A stretch of DNA of 64,000 bases from IMG/VR virus record IMGVR_UViG_3300037961_006825, positions 1-64,000 of that record. One strand, 5' to 3'. The notes beneath the pieces are model-generated. The model was not told where the DNA came from. It did no database searches and saw nothing but the letters and a program-made list of their open reading frames with translations. Every line of letters starts with the position of its first letter. The first letter of the stretch is position 1. Shown piece after piece: positions 24,489-33,078 of the stretch. The DNA is from a virus. Both the position numbers and the translations under genes were made by a program.

Positions 24489-24991
24489 TGATTAGACATG
24501 AAGAATTTATAGAAGCTATTGCAGTTATTAAAAGACCTAAATCATATTTAGAATTAGGATTATACCAAGGTGATACTATCAATAGAATATCAAAATATTT
24601 TAAAAATAAAGAAAATATTGTTGGGGTTGATATGCTTCTTGAACCTATAATAGATGGTACGTTTCATAAAATGTCTACTGATGATTTTTTTAAACAAAAT
24701 AAAAAAAACTTTGATATGATTTTTATTGATGCTGATCACAGATATGAAAGTGTTAAAAAAGATTTTAAAAACTCTATAAAAATTTTAAACCCAGGTGGTG
24801 TAATTTTATTACATGATACTGACCCAGAGAATGATAATTTATTTAATGACGGTTATTGTGGCGATTGTTATAAAATAGTAAAAGAATTAGAAGAGGATGA
24901 AAGATATAATATAACAACATTACCTATCGAAGAAGCTGGGTTATCAATTGTAACAAGAAAAAATGAAACGAGAACACAAATAAGAAAATGA
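24488..24991 (+). CDS. SAM-dependent methyltransferase (class I)
   Basis: 167 residues, Methyltransf_24/cephalosporin-hydroxylase-like: YLELGLYQGDTINRI (SAM site), IVGVDML, FDMIFIDADHRYESVKKD and GVILLHDTDPEND. Such enzymes often O-methylate sugars; a sugar target is inferred from position. Overlaps the preceding gene by one base and the following by 4. Confidence 0.87.
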   Translation: MIRHEEFIEAIAVIKRPKSYLELGLYQGDTINRISKYFKNKENIVGVDMLLEPIIDGTFHKMSTDDFFKQNKKNFDMIFIDADHRYESVKKDFKNSIKILNPGGVILLHDTDPENDNLFNDGYCGDCYKIVKELEEDERYNITTLPIEEAGLSIVTRKNETRTQIRK

Positions 24992-25911
24992 AAGGTTGGT
25001 TAGTACACGATTACATGACATGTATACCTAATACTAGAACATTATGGTATGATTTAGTTGATTGGTTACCACATTTAGAAGATAAGTGTAATAATGGAGA
25101 GTTAATGAGACTTCCAGAACATGTTGACCAACTATTAAAGCATAATGAAGAACCAGATTATGTAATCCGCAATGCATCCTATTGGCCTACATATGCTTTT
25201 TCTAAATCTAAAATTATTTCTATTCTCCAAGATTTTAGAGATGAACCAACTCTAAAGCAATGGCAACTTGATGTTTGTAATGGTAGTGATAAAGTTATAG
25301 CAGTTTCTAATTATGTAAAGGAAAAATTTTCTGATGATATTGATAAAGAAAATGTAGAAGTTTTACCTATCGGTACAGATTTTAATTTTTTTAAACCGCA
25401 AGAAGTAGATAATGAGTTTGATATATTACCAAATTCAATTTTATGGATAGGAGATTATAATAATAATCCAAAAGGGTTTGATATATTAAAACAAATAATT
25501 AAAAATACTAACTATAATTTTTGTATAGTTTTAAAATCAAATATAAAATTTGAACATAAACGTATTAGATGTTTCAATAGAATTTCTCATGAAAAATTAG
25601 TTAGAATTATGAACAATTGTAAAGCAGTTTTATGTACTAGCAGAGAAGAAACATTACATTTATCATCAATAGAAGCTGCAGCTTGTAACCTACCAGTTAT
25701 AACATCTAATATAGGAATACATTATAATGTTAAATCAGGTGTATGGGGGGAAAATGTACCAACTTTTGATTATAATGACTATATTACTTCAATAGATAAG
25801 GTTTTTAATAATATAAAAAATTATACACCAAGAGATTATTTTAATGAAAGATATAGTATATCTGCATTAAAAGAAAAATGGTTAAAAATGATTAATGAAG
25901 TTATTGATTAA
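24988..25911 (+). CDS. Family 4 (GT-B) glycosyltransferase
   Basis: 307 residues. GT-B pattern: DKVIAVSNYVKEKF, VLPIGTDFNFFKP, SILWIGDYNNNPKGFDIL (start of the C-terminal Rossmann domain) and the donor-binding SSIEAAACNLPVITS with the E-x7-E type region. Shorter than typical GT4 (350-400). Donor sugar unknown. Confidence 0.88.
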   Translation: MKGWLVHDYMTCIPNTRTLWYDLVDWLPHLEDKCNNGELMRLPEHVDQLLKHNEEPDYVIRNASYWPTYAFSKSKIISILQDFRDEPTLKQWQLDVCNGSDKVIAVSNYVKEKFSDDIDKENVEVLPIGTDFNFFKPQEVDNEFDILPNSILWIGDYNNNPKGFDILKQIIKNTNYNFCIVLKSNIKFEHKRIRCFNRISHEKLVRIMNNCKAVLCTSREETLHLSSIEAAACNLPVITSNIGIHYNVKSGVWGENVPTFDYNDYITSIDKVFNNIKNYTPRDYFNERYSISALKEKWLKMINEVID

Positions 25912-25931
25912 TCGTAAAAGTATACTATAAT
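25904..25931 (+). promoter_or_regulatory. Internal host-type promoter
   Basis: TTGATT (25904-25909, inside the end of the previous gene), 16 bases, TATAAT (25926-25931), 7 bases to ATG 25939. Separately drives the sugar-nucleotide genes. Confidence 0.75.
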
Positions 25932-25938
25932 ATAATAT

Positions 25939-26892
25939 ATGAAAATTTTAGTAGTAGGTGGAGCTGGTTATATAGGCGGATATTTAGTTGATCAACTAAT
26001 TGAAAAAGGTCATGAACCTATCGTATATGATAATATTCTTTATGAAGATCGTTATTTAAAAGATGTACCTTTTATTAGAGGTGATATAAGAGATACGTAT
26101 AAATTAGTTGAAGCTGCTGAAGATTGTGATGTAGTGGTTTTAGCTGCAGCGTTAGTTGGAGACCCAGCTTGTAGTGTTGATAAAAATCTAACTGATAGAA
26201 TTAATTATCAGGCTATTAAAAGAGCTTGTGAAGATTTACCTAAAGATATACATGTTATTTTTATGTCAACTTGTTCGGTATACGGAGCTCAAGACGATGT
26301 ATTAGATGAAGAAAGTAGTACAAATCCTTTAAGTGAATATGCAGTTACTAAGTTAAAAGCTGAAGATCATATTAAAGAGAGAAACGGTACTATCTTTAGA
26401 TTAGGAACGGTATATGGTGTAGGCGATGCAATGAGTAGAATAAGATTAGACTTAGTAGTAAATGTTTTAACTTATAATGCAATAAAGAATGGAAACATAA
26501 CTGTAAACGGTGGAGATCAATGGAGACCTATTATTTCAGTAAAAGATATATCAGGGTATATAATTGAAGCGGCACAAAGAAAACCTAATGATACCTTTAT
26601 TCTCTCTTATGAGAATACTACTATAAAACAATTAGGTGAATTAGTTGTTAAAGAGTTACCTGGTACAGAAATAAAATATACTGAAATATCTTTTCAAGAC
26701 GCACGTAATTATAAAGTATGTGCTAAAAAAGCAGAAGATTATTTTGATTATATGGCAAAATGGTCTCCTGCAGAAGAAATTAAACAGATGGAAAAAATCT
26801 TTAGAGAAGAAAGATTAAAAAATCCGGATGATGAAATTTATAGTAATGGTAAATATCTTGCAGAGTTAAAACGAACAAATGGATTTAATTAA
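25939..26892 (+). CDS. NAD-dependent sugar epimerase/dehydratase
   Basis: 317-residue extended SDR: VVGGAGYIGGYLVDQL (NAD site), the catalytic SEYAVTKLKAE (Y-x3-K) and STCSVYG. Closest in style to GalE/UDP-glucuronate decarboxylase-like epimerases. Acts on a nucleotide sugar for the glycan cassette; exact reaction unknown. Confidence 0.9.
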   Translation: MKILVVGGAGYIGGYLVDQLIEKGHEPIVYDNILYEDRYLKDVPFIRGDIRDTYKLVEAAEDCDVVVLAAALVGDPACSVDKNLTDRINYQAIKRACEDLPKDIHVIFMSTCSVYGAQDDVLDEESSTNPLSEYAVTKLKAEDHIKERNGTIFRLGTVYGVGDAMSRIRLDLVVNVLTYNAIKNGNITVNGGDQWRPIISVKDISGYIIEAAQRKPNDTFILSYENTTIKQLGELVVKELPGTEIKYTEISFQDARNYKVCAKKAEDYFDYMAKWSPAEEIKQMEKIFREERLKNPDDEIYSNGKYLAELKRTNGFN

Positions 26893-27115
26893 TATGAGCG
26901 CGCACTTAAAAGCAATAGTAAAAAAACTAGAAGGCCAGCGAGACATTGAGCTTGCTGATTTAGATACCTACTTAACAAAGCAGGTAGCAATTGGTGAACA
27001 TCCTGATATAGGTGTTGAAATAGAAAAGAAAATTGAAAAAATTGATGAGTTAGATTCAAAAATAGATACAATTCAAAAATATTTTAATAATAGTCAAATG
27101 GAATTATTAGGGTGA
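26879..27115 (+). CDS. Small coiled-coil protein
   Basis: 78 residues, highly charged and helical, predicted coiled coil over residues 40-72. No known domain. ATG 26879 overlaps the previous gene by 14 bases; ATG 26894 (MSAHLKAIV) lies 2 bases after the previous stop and is a good alternative. Confidence 0.6.
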   Translation: MDLINMSAHLKAIVKKLEGQRDIELADLDTYLTKQVAIGEHPDIGVEIEKKIEKIDELDSKIDTIQKYFNNSQMELLG

Positions 27116-27534
27116 ATGAAATAAATGAAATAAAAGGCGGCGTTGCTGTTGATGATAGAGGGTCGGTTAGATTTGTAAATGATTTTGACTTTAAAAATGT
27201 AAAACGCTTTTATCAAGTCAGTAATCATAAAGAAGGTTTTATTAGAGCTTGGCATGGTCATAAAAAAGAAGGTAAGTATGTTTATGTTGCAAAAGGTTCA
27301 GCTTTAATCGGAGCTGTAAAATTAGACGGTACTAATAATCCTCATAAATTTATACTATCATCTCAATCGCCGAAAGTTATTTATATACCACCTGGTTATG
27401 CAAATGGATTTAAAAATTTAGAAGAAGATACCATTGTTCAATTCTTCTCTACTTCAACCTTGGAGGAAAGTTTAGGAGATGATTATCGATATGATCACGA
27501 TCATTGGAATATTTGGGAGGAAGATTATAGATGA
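27112..27534 (+). CDS. RmlC-like cupin (dTDP-sugar 3,5-epimerase family)
   Basis: 140 residues. Cupin core with RmlC-type motifs: FIRAWHGHKKEGKYVYVAKG, YIPPGYANGFKNL and DHDHWNIWEED. RmlC epimerises dTDP-4-keto-6-deoxyglucose, and with the RmlD-like gene next to it a rhamnose-like deoxysugar is likely. Starts with GTG at 27112 overlapping the previous stop; no in-frame ATG fits. Confidence 0.85.
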   Translation: MNEINEIKGGVAVDDRGSVRFVNDFDFKNVKRFYQVSNHKEGFIRAWHGHKKEGKYVYVAKGSALIGAVKLDGTNNPHKFILSSQSPKVIYIPPGYANGFKNLEEDTIVQFFSTSTLEESLGDDYRYDHDHWNIWEEDYR

Positions 27535-28382
27535 ATATATTAGTTTTAGGTGCAAAAGGAATGTTAGGTAGATATGTTGCAACATATCTTAATAAAAATA
27601 AAGATTATCAAATTTATTGTACTGATAGAAGACATTTAGATGTCTCTAAAGTAGATAGAGATGATATATTATCACAACTTATGTTTCCAGAAAATGGTAA
27701 GGATATAAAAATTGATTTAGTTATAAATTGTATTGGTATGATTAAACCTGTAATTGCTAAAACTTCTATGAGTGAAGCAATAAAGGTTAATACTTTATTT
27801 CCACATTTAGTAAGTGAAGTATGTAAAGAACATGATATTAAATTTATACACGTAACTACTGACTGTGTATATACAGGTAGTTTGGCAGACTTTACTTTAG
27901 GTTATGATGAAATGGATATACATGATGCTGAAGATGATTACGGTCTAACTAAATTTTTAGGTGAACCAAAAAATTGTACTGTTATTAGAACATCTATAAT
28001 TGGTGAAGAAGTTGGTCAATCTCGTTCATTAATTGAATGGATAAAGAATCAAAGAAACGGTAAAGCAAATGGTTATACTAATCATTATTGGAATGGAGTA
28101 ACTTGTTTGCAGTTTGCTAAAATTGTTGAACGTATGATTGAAACTGATAATTTTTGGGAAGGTACTAAACATATTCACTCTGATGCTGTTGATAAATTTC
28201 AGTTAGTAGAAATGATAAATAAAATTTATAATTTAAATATTGAAGTTACTCCAGTAGAAGGTCCTTCATTTTGTAATCGATCGTTATCATCAGTATACGA
28301 AGATACAGAAAAATTAAATACTGAAACTTTAGAAACACAAATTAAAGAATTAGCTAAATTTTCGGATGAACTCTATGCATGA
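27531..28382 (+). CDS. RmlD-like dTDP-4-dehydrorhamnose reductase family
   Basis: 283 residues. NAD(P) site VLGAKGMLGRYVATYL, Asn-Cys region VINCIGMIKP, catalytic DYGLTKFLGE (Y-x3-K). Reductase step of a deoxysugar pathway, paired with the RmlC-like cupin (4-base overlap). RmlA and RmlB are not in the window. Confidence 0.88.
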   Translation: MNILVLGAKGMLGRYVATYLNKNKDYQIYCTDRRHLDVSKVDRDDILSQLMFPENGKDIKIDLVINCIGMIKPVIAKTSMSEAIKVNTLFPHLVSEVCKEHDIKFIHVTTDCVYTGSLADFTLGYDEMDIHDAEDDYGLTKFLGEPKNCTVIRTSIIGEEVGQSRSLIEWIKNQRNGKANGYTNHYWNGVTCLQFAKIVERMIETDNFWEGTKHIHSDAVDKFQLVEMINKIYNLNIEVTPVEGPSFCNRSLSSVYEDTEKLNTETLETQIKELAKFSDELYA

Positions 28383-28578
28383 AACCAAAACTCGTTCTAT
28401 AACGAAAACCGTAGCATGGAGAATAGTTGCAACACTTAATAGTTTTTTAGTATTAGTATTTTTTAGTAATATTTTAACTTCTAATTTAGGTAAAGCTATA
28501 ATGATGAATATAACCGGATTTTTTATCTATTACATTTATGAACGAATCTGGAATATGATAAAGTGGGGTAAAGAATAA
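28366..28578 (+). CDS. DUF2061 small membrane protein
   Basis: 70 residues. SITKTVAWRIVATLNSFLVLVFF, then a second helix ending YYIYERIWNMIKWG, matching DUF2061 (two helices, W-R and ERIW signatures). Function unknown. ATG 28375 (MHETK) would shorten the overlap with rmlD to 8 bases and fits the family start better. Confidence 0.82.
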   Translation: MNSMHETKTRSITKTVAWRIVATLNSFLVLVFFSNILTSNLGKAIMMNITGFFIYYIYERIWNMIKWGKE

Positions 28579-28670
28579 TGGATTTTGAATTTTTAATGAA
28601 AATATTTTTATTTGCATCAGTATCAATTATTATCTTAATGATGTATTTCAATAATGATAATTTACTATGA
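28578..28670 (+). CDS. 30-residue membrane peptide
   Basis: ATG shares a base with the previous stop (TAATG). Encodes a peptide with one hydrophobic helix (LMKIFLFASVSIIILMMYF). Chained by overlap to genes on both sides, which argues that it is translated. Confidence 0.5.
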   Translation: MDFEFLMKIFLFASVSIIILMMYFNNDNLL

Positions 28671-28840
28671 TAGCATATAAAGTAATTGTTTGGAGAATTT
28701 TTTCTATTATAGTTTGTACAATAACAGCTAGGATATGGTTTGGTGATTGGCATGCTACAGTTTTTGGAATTTTTATTAGTATTTTTTTAACAATACTACA
28801 TTATTTCTTTGAAAAAATATGGAACAGGTATATAATATAA
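28667..28840 (+). CDS. Second DUF2061-like membrane protein
   Basis: 57 residues, ATG overlapping the previous stop (ATGA). Two hydrophobic helices with a WRIFSIIVCTITARIW start and FEKIWNRY end, the same layout as the DUF2061 gene 90 bases upstream. Probably a diverged duplicate. The stop overlaps the promoter of the DUF366 gene. Confidence 0.65.
   Translation: MIAYKVIVWRIFSIIVCTITARIWFGDWHATVFGIFISIFLTILHYFFEKIWNRYII
28809..28836 (+). promoter_or_regulatory. Host-type promoter of the DUF366 gene
   Basis: TTGAAA (28809-28814), 16 bases, TATAAT (28831-28836), 7 bases to ATG 28844. The whole promoter lies within the preceding small ORF. Confidence 0.75.
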
Positions 28841-28843
28841 AGT

Positions 28844-29434
28844 ATGATAATTAAAGATATTAAAGTTTATGATGGGCCGCTAATTCATAAAAGATTCGCT
28901 TATAACTTCTTTCGTAAAAATACTTTACCGATTGGTAATATAATAGCGTTTAGATGTCCGATGGATGTAGAAGTAGGCGGTATGATTGATCAAGAAGATG
29001 TATTGCAAAATGATTATATTCGTAGCGATGATGCGATGAATTTTTGTTGGGAGATCCCTAACTTAGATAAACTTGGAGCTGTAGCGTTTCAACGACTTTT
29101 AAATACTCAGATTGCTAATATTTTATCTTCAACATATATTAAAAAGCCTATTGAAGTAGATGGAGACGACTTAATGGTTCATCATGAGTTTACTGGTAGC
29201 GATGGTGAGTTGCGAGACGTTGGTAAATGTAGTGTTAGTATAACTTATTCAAAAGATAATGTTGCAATTGGTCATACAGGAATTAATATCGATGCAGGTC
29301 GTGGTGCTCCTCCTTTTGCTTATAGTACTAAGCTTACTGATGAGCAGGCTGAAAAATTTATGCAAGATGTTATAGATATTTTTTATGCAATGGCAGATGA
29401 TATGTTTATAGCAACTACTAAAATTAATCTATGA
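28844..29434 (+). CDS. DUF366 family protein
   Basis: 196 residues matching DUF366, a family best known from archaea: YDGPLIHKRFAYNFF, NIIAFRCPMDVEVGGMIDQEDV, IRSDDAMNF, and KCSVSITYSKDNVAIGHTGINI. The biochemical role is unknown. In a phage that encodes most of a 7-deazaguanine DNA-modification pathway, a tailoring or precursor role is worth testing, but this is speculation from co-occurrence. Early, leaderless-type promoter. Confidence 0.82.
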   Translation: MIIKDIKVYDGPLIHKRFAYNFFRKNTLPIGNIIAFRCPMDVEVGGMIDQEDVLQNDYIRSDDAMNFCWEIPNLDKLGAVAFQRLLNTQIANILSSTYIKKPIEVDGDDLMVHHEFTGSDGELRDVGKCSVSITYSKDNVAIGHTGINIDAGRGAPPFAYSTKLTDEQAEKFMQDVIDIFYAMADDMFIATTKINL

Positions 29435-29793
29435 CGATATTTCAATATATAAATAGTTTACTTTATAGTAAAAAGAAAATAGATATGAACTGTGATGATG
29501 AATCACAGTTTAATCTTTTTATGGTGAATAGATGGAGTAGTATGTATTCTAAAGAAGTAGCTAATTATATAAACGAAACAAGCAATAAATTTTGGAGTTT
29601 ATTTGACGATAAACAAAATCAATACAAATATCTTTATAATATTTTACCAAGATTAAAGTATAAAAGAATACAATATATAAAGAAACTTAAAAAAGAAAAA
29701 GTTAAGAAACAAGACGAACCTATACTTCCGGAATTCATTTCTAAGAAAGAATATAAACAATATGTTGAATTGGAAAATATATTGAGTAAATAG
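29431..29793 (+). CDS. Clamp-loader small subunit (gp62-like)
   Basis: 120 residues. The block SQFNLFMVNRWSSMYSKEVANYINE followed by YKYLYNILPRLKYKRIQYIKK matches the small clamp-loader subunit of T4-like marine phages, which with gp44 loads the gp45 sliding clamp. Short length is normal for marine relatives. Overlaps the DUF366 gene by 4 bases. Confidence 0.78.
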   Translation: MTIFQYINSLLYSKKKIDMNCDDESQFNLFMVNRWSSMYSKEVANYINETSNKFWSLFDDKQNQYKYLYNILPRLKYKRIQYIKKLKKEKVKKQDEPILPEFISKKEYKQYVELENILSK

Positions 29794-29797
29794 TAGT

Positions 29798-30259
29798 ATG
29801 GGACAAGTTAATATTGACGTTTTAGCTCCGCAAAAGAAAATAATTGACTTAGATGGAGCGCATAATGAAAGTTTAGATAATCTAATTACAGATGATTATG
29901 TATTAGATTTTATTTTCGATGATATCTTACTAATTGAATTTATCGATGAGGTTAATGACGGTGCAGGTGATGCAGTAATGAGAGGTGGTGTATATATACC
30001 TACCAATGCAATCCAAAGGGCGTGGCGCAAAGGTAAAATTATTTTAGCAGGTCCAGAAGCAAAATATGCAAAGAAAGGCGATGTCGTTGTTTTTCCTAAT
30101 AATTTAGGAGTTGGTATTTCAAATACTGAAATAGGTGGTTATGGACATTTACGTAAAGGAATCTTTTTAAATGAAAGTAGATTATTCGGTATTTGTAATA
30201 AAAAGGTAAAGGTAAATGAAAGTAAATCTCGCAAGTCTAAGAAACGTTCTACAAAGTAA
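29798..30259 (+). CDS. GroES-like co-chaperonin (gp31-type)
   Basis: 153 residues. Beta-barrel pattern of Cpn10/gp31: DDILLIEFIDEV, then GVYIPTNAIQRAWRKGKIILAGP, KKGDVVVFPNNLGVG and FLNESRLFGI. The mobile-loop region is a short Asp/Gly-rich segment. In T4, gp31 replaces GroES to fold the capsid protein. The C-terminal 15 residues are basic. It overlaps the next gene by 44 bases. Call rests on fold pattern, not close identity. Confidence 0.72.
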   Translation: MGQVNIDVLAPQKKIIDLDGAHNESLDNLITDDYVLDFIFDDILLIEFIDEVNDGAGDAVMRGGVYIPTNAIQRAWRKGKIILAGPEAKYAKKGDVVVFPNNLGVGISNTEIGGYGHLRKGIFLNESRLFGICNKKVKVNESKSRKSKKRSTK

Positions 30260-30593
30260 CGTTTGTGAAATAGTATTTGCGAAGAGAAGACCGAAACCAA
30301 ATGATTCTCCGACTCGTAGAATGCTATGCACATTAGATCAATCTATATTAAATAGTGTTAATGGTCGTATAACCTTAAACTTTAAACCTCCTTCTGGTCC
30401 TCCAAAGTATAATCCTGAATCTAAAAATTTATTACTTGTGTGGGATATTCTAATGCAAGGGTGGAGAATGGTAAGTTGTGATGATGTTGAAATAGTAAAT
30501 ACTATTCCTGGTAATGATGATTTCTGGACTTACTTTAACGAAAATATTTTAACAATGGAAGCTGATGAAAAACGTCAGTATATGGGTACATGA
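30216..30593 (+). CDS. WYL_2/Sm-like SH3 beta-barrel protein
   Basis: 125 residues: LRNVLQSNVCEIVFAKRRPKPNDSPTRRMLCT, FKPPSGPPKYNPESKNLLLVWDI and GWRMVSCDDV match the WYL_2 (former DUF2693) proteins common in T4-like phages. Possibly nucleic-acid binding. Function unknown. Confidence 0.8.
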   Translation: MKVNLASLRNVLQSNVCEIVFAKRRPKPNDSPTRRMLCTLDQSILNSVNGRITLNFKPPSGPPKYNPESKNLLLVWDILMQGWRMVSCDDVEIVNTIPGNDDFWTYFNENILTMEADEKRQYMGT

Positions 30594-30928
30594 AGTTTGA
30601 GCGTATAGAAAAAGATTTACAAAATTTACTATTAAGAGATATTGTAATTTTTAATGATAAAAAGACCTTTAAAAGGGGTAAATTAATTATCTTTAAAGTT
30701 AAAGAATTTTATTATGTTCTAACTCTAAAAAATGAAAAAAATGAATTAAGAGAATATGAATTACCATACCCGTTCAAACATGAATGGAAAGAAGATCATT
30801 TAATTTTTGACTACTCAATACAAAACTTTCATCAACATAATCAATTTGTTGAATTTAAAACTAAAATATTCAAACCCTCTTCAAAGAATAAAATACTAAA
30901 TACAACAGTTGTTTTATCAGCAATTTAG
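30590..30928 (+). CDS. Hypothetical protein
   Basis: 112 residues, basic, mixed alpha/beta, no recognised motif. Overlaps the upstream gene by 4 bases, so it is the last gene of the DUF366-gp62-gp31 operon. Confidence 0.65.
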   Translation: MKFERIEKDLQNLLLRDIVIFNDKKTFKRGKLIIFKVKEFYYVLTLKNEKNELREYELPYPFKHEWKEDHLIFDYSIQNFHQHNQFVEFKTKIFKPSSKNKILNTTVVLSAI

Positions 30929-30936
30929 TATATAAT
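30909..30936 (+). promoter_or_regulatory. Host-type promoter of the helicase gene
   Basis: TTGTTT (30909-30914), 16 bases, TATAAT (30931-30936), 6 bases to ATG 30943. Overlaps the end of the previous ORF. Confidence 0.75.
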
Positions 30937-30942
30937 CATTAT

Positions 30943-32571
30943 ATGCTGAGTAAGTATCTAAATAAGTTTCCGCATAGGTATAATCCAAGTACGCAGCAAA
31001 TAAAACTAATTAAAAAGATTGAACATGCATTCAATCGTGGACATAAATTTGTTATATGCAGTGCACCTACAGGAAGTGGAAAGAGTTTTATATCAAAAAC
31101 TTTAGCTAATGTATCTAATGAACCAACTGAAGTGTTTAGAGATTTGATTGAAACATATCAAGCATTTAAAATGGATTCTGTTGGTAATTATACTAATGAG
31201 TTAGAATGCATGGATGAACCTCCATCAGGTGCATTTGCATTAACCATAACTAAATCTTTACAAGATCAATATTTGCAATTATTTAGTGATAGTGCGATAA
31301 TGAAAGGTAAAAGTAATTATACGAGTACTTTAGACCCTAATATAGATGTTGAAATGGAATCATCAGTAATGCCGAAAAAAGTTTTAGATGATCATAGAAT
31401 GTCTCATAAGTGTCCTTATCATAATGCACGTAACGCAGGTTTATTAGAAAAGTTTGGTGTACTTAATTATAAGATGTTTTTATCTTTACCTGATCATGTT
31501 AAACGTAAAAATTTTATTATATGTGATGAAGCATCTGAACTTGAGGATGAAATAGTAAAGCAATATTCAGTTTTCATTGATCCTGATAGATTAAAATTAT
31601 TAGGAGTTAAAGTACCTAATCTTTATTCAGTAAAGCAAGAAGCAGTGCATAAATGGGTATGTTCATGCATGGTATTAATAAGTGAGTATGTTAATACTTT
31701 AACTAATAGAAGTAATAATAAAAGAATAAAACTTAGTAATAGTGAAAATATTAAATTGACCTATCTTAAAAATTTACATCGTAGTTTAAACTTAATCGAT
31801 GATACTTGGGAAGAATGTGAGTATGTTGTTCAACGTGAAGGTAAAACAGTTAAAGTAATGCCTCTTAAAGTAGATGTATTATCAAAGTATATTTTTAAAC
31901 ATGCTGATAACGTATTATTAATGTCAGCTACTATTATTGATCATGAGCATTTTGCTAAAAGTTTAGGTATTACTCAGTATGAGTATGTAGAATCTGATAG
32001 TACTTTTGACCCTAAAAAAGCTCCGATATATATTAATACTAAACAAAAAATTAATCATTATAATCTTAAAAAAGTATTACCTAAGATAGTAAAGCAAATT
32101 GAAGATGTATGTCAAGAGCATGAATTTGAAAAGGGTATAATACATACACATACCGGATTTATTGCTTCTTACTTGCAGAATCATTTAACAAGTAAAAGAT
32201 TTCTTTATCGTGATCAGCATACACGTAATGAAGAAATATTAGAGCAGCATTCTAAAAGTAAAAATCCTACTGTACTGGTAAGTCCATCATTAGGTTTAGG
32301 TATTGATTTACGAGATGATCTTGCAAGGTTTCAAATTATTATTAAAGCTCCTTATTTACCTCTCGGGGATAATAGAATTAAAAAATTATTTGAACAAGAT
32401 AAGAAATGGTATACTAATAAAATGCTTAGTAATGTAGTTCAGCAATGCGGTAGAGGGATAAGAAGTAAACAAGATTATTGTACTACGTATATTTTAGATT
32501 CAAGTATATCTGATGCAATAATAAGGAGTAAAAAATATTTACCTAAGTATTTTTTAGAAAGGTTCGTGTAA
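30943..32571 (+). CDS. XPD/DinG-like superfamily 2 helicase
   Basis: 542 residues. Walker A APTGSGKS at 41-48, DEAS box in FIICDEASELEDE (about 195), LLMSATI (motif III) and QQCGRGIRSKQD (motif VI) identify a DinG/Rad3-type 5'-3' DNA helicase. The Fe-S region is recognisable (MKGKSNY...CPYHNAR...NYKMFL), but three of the four cluster cysteines are missing; only the one before PYHNAR remains. So it probably lacks the usual [4Fe-4S] cluster. Likely in replication or repair. It is followed directly by a gene whose ATG overlaps its stop. Confidence 0.88.
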   Translation: MLSKYLNKFPHRYNPSTQQIKLIKKIEHAFNRGHKFVICSAPTGSGKSFISKTLANVSNEPTEVFRDLIETYQAFKMDSVGNYTNELECMDEPPSGAFALTITKSLQDQYLQLFSDSAIMKGKSNYTSTLDPNIDVEMESSVMPKKVLDDHRMSHKCPYHNARNAGLLEKFGVLNYKMFLSLPDHVKRKNFIICDEASELEDEIVKQYSVFIDPDRLKLLGVKVPNLYSVKQEAVHKWVCSCMVLISEYVNTLTNRSNNKRIKLSNSENIKLTYLKNLHRSLNLIDDTWEECEYVVQREGKTVKVMPLKVDVLSKYIFKHADNVLLMSATIIDHEHFAKSLGITQYEYVESDSTFDPKKAPIYINTKQKINHYNLKKVLPKIVKQIEDVCQEHEFEKGIIHTHTGFIASYLQNHLTSKRFLYRDQHTRNEEILEQHSKSKNPTVLVSPSLGLGIDLRDDLARFQIIIKAPYLPLGDNRIKKLFEQDKKWYTNKMLSNVVQQCGRGIRSKQDYCTTYILDSSISDAIIRSKKYLPKYFLERFV

Positions 32572-33077
32572 TGAAAAAATTAAGACTTAATGAGTATATT
32601 GTTAAACCATATGAAAAAAAATATTTCGAAGAAATAATTGACTTATTTTATATTTTTAATCAATCAGCTAAAATACCTGAATATAATGGTATGTTTGAAT
32701 ATGATAATGAAGAAGAACAAAAAGAACATCTAAGAGGATGTTTTAATCAATTGTTAGAAGAAACTGAAGGAACTTTTTTAATAGTAGATACCTCAAATGA
32801 TAAAGTTTTTGGTTATACGTCTTACGGTCCTGATAATGGTGAAATTAATTTAACTTTAGCTTTTACGTCTCCTTTATATGTTTTTTGGACCGGTATCCGA
32901 GCTTATCAAAAATTAATTAATACTATTTGTATTTTTAAACACGTTGATAGAGTAGTTTCAAAAGTGTATAGAGATAGAGTCGGTAAATATATGGACTTTT
33001 TGCATCGTTATTTTAAAATAGAGGTTGAAGATTGTACTGATGGTCCTGGGTATCAAGTAACAATGTATAAGAATTAA
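32571..33077 (+). CDS. Hypothetical protein, possible GNAT fold
   Basis: 168 residues. N-terminal YIVKPYEKKYFEEIIDLFYIFNQ, the central FLIVDTSNDKVFGYTSYGP and the later VDRVVSKVYRDRVGKYMDFLHRYFKIE have the order expected of a GNAT acetyltransferase, but the acetyl-CoA loop is not clear. No firm function. Confidence 0.6.
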   Translation: MKKLRLNEYIVKPYEKKYFEEIIDLFYIFNQSAKIPEYNGMFEYDNEEEQKEHLRGCFNQLLEETEGTFLIVDTSNDKVFGYTSYGPDNGEINLTLAFTSPLYVFWTGIRAYQKLINTICIFKHVDRVVSKVYRDRVGKYMDFLHRYFKIEVEDCTDGPGYQVTMYKN

Positions 33078-33078
33078 T

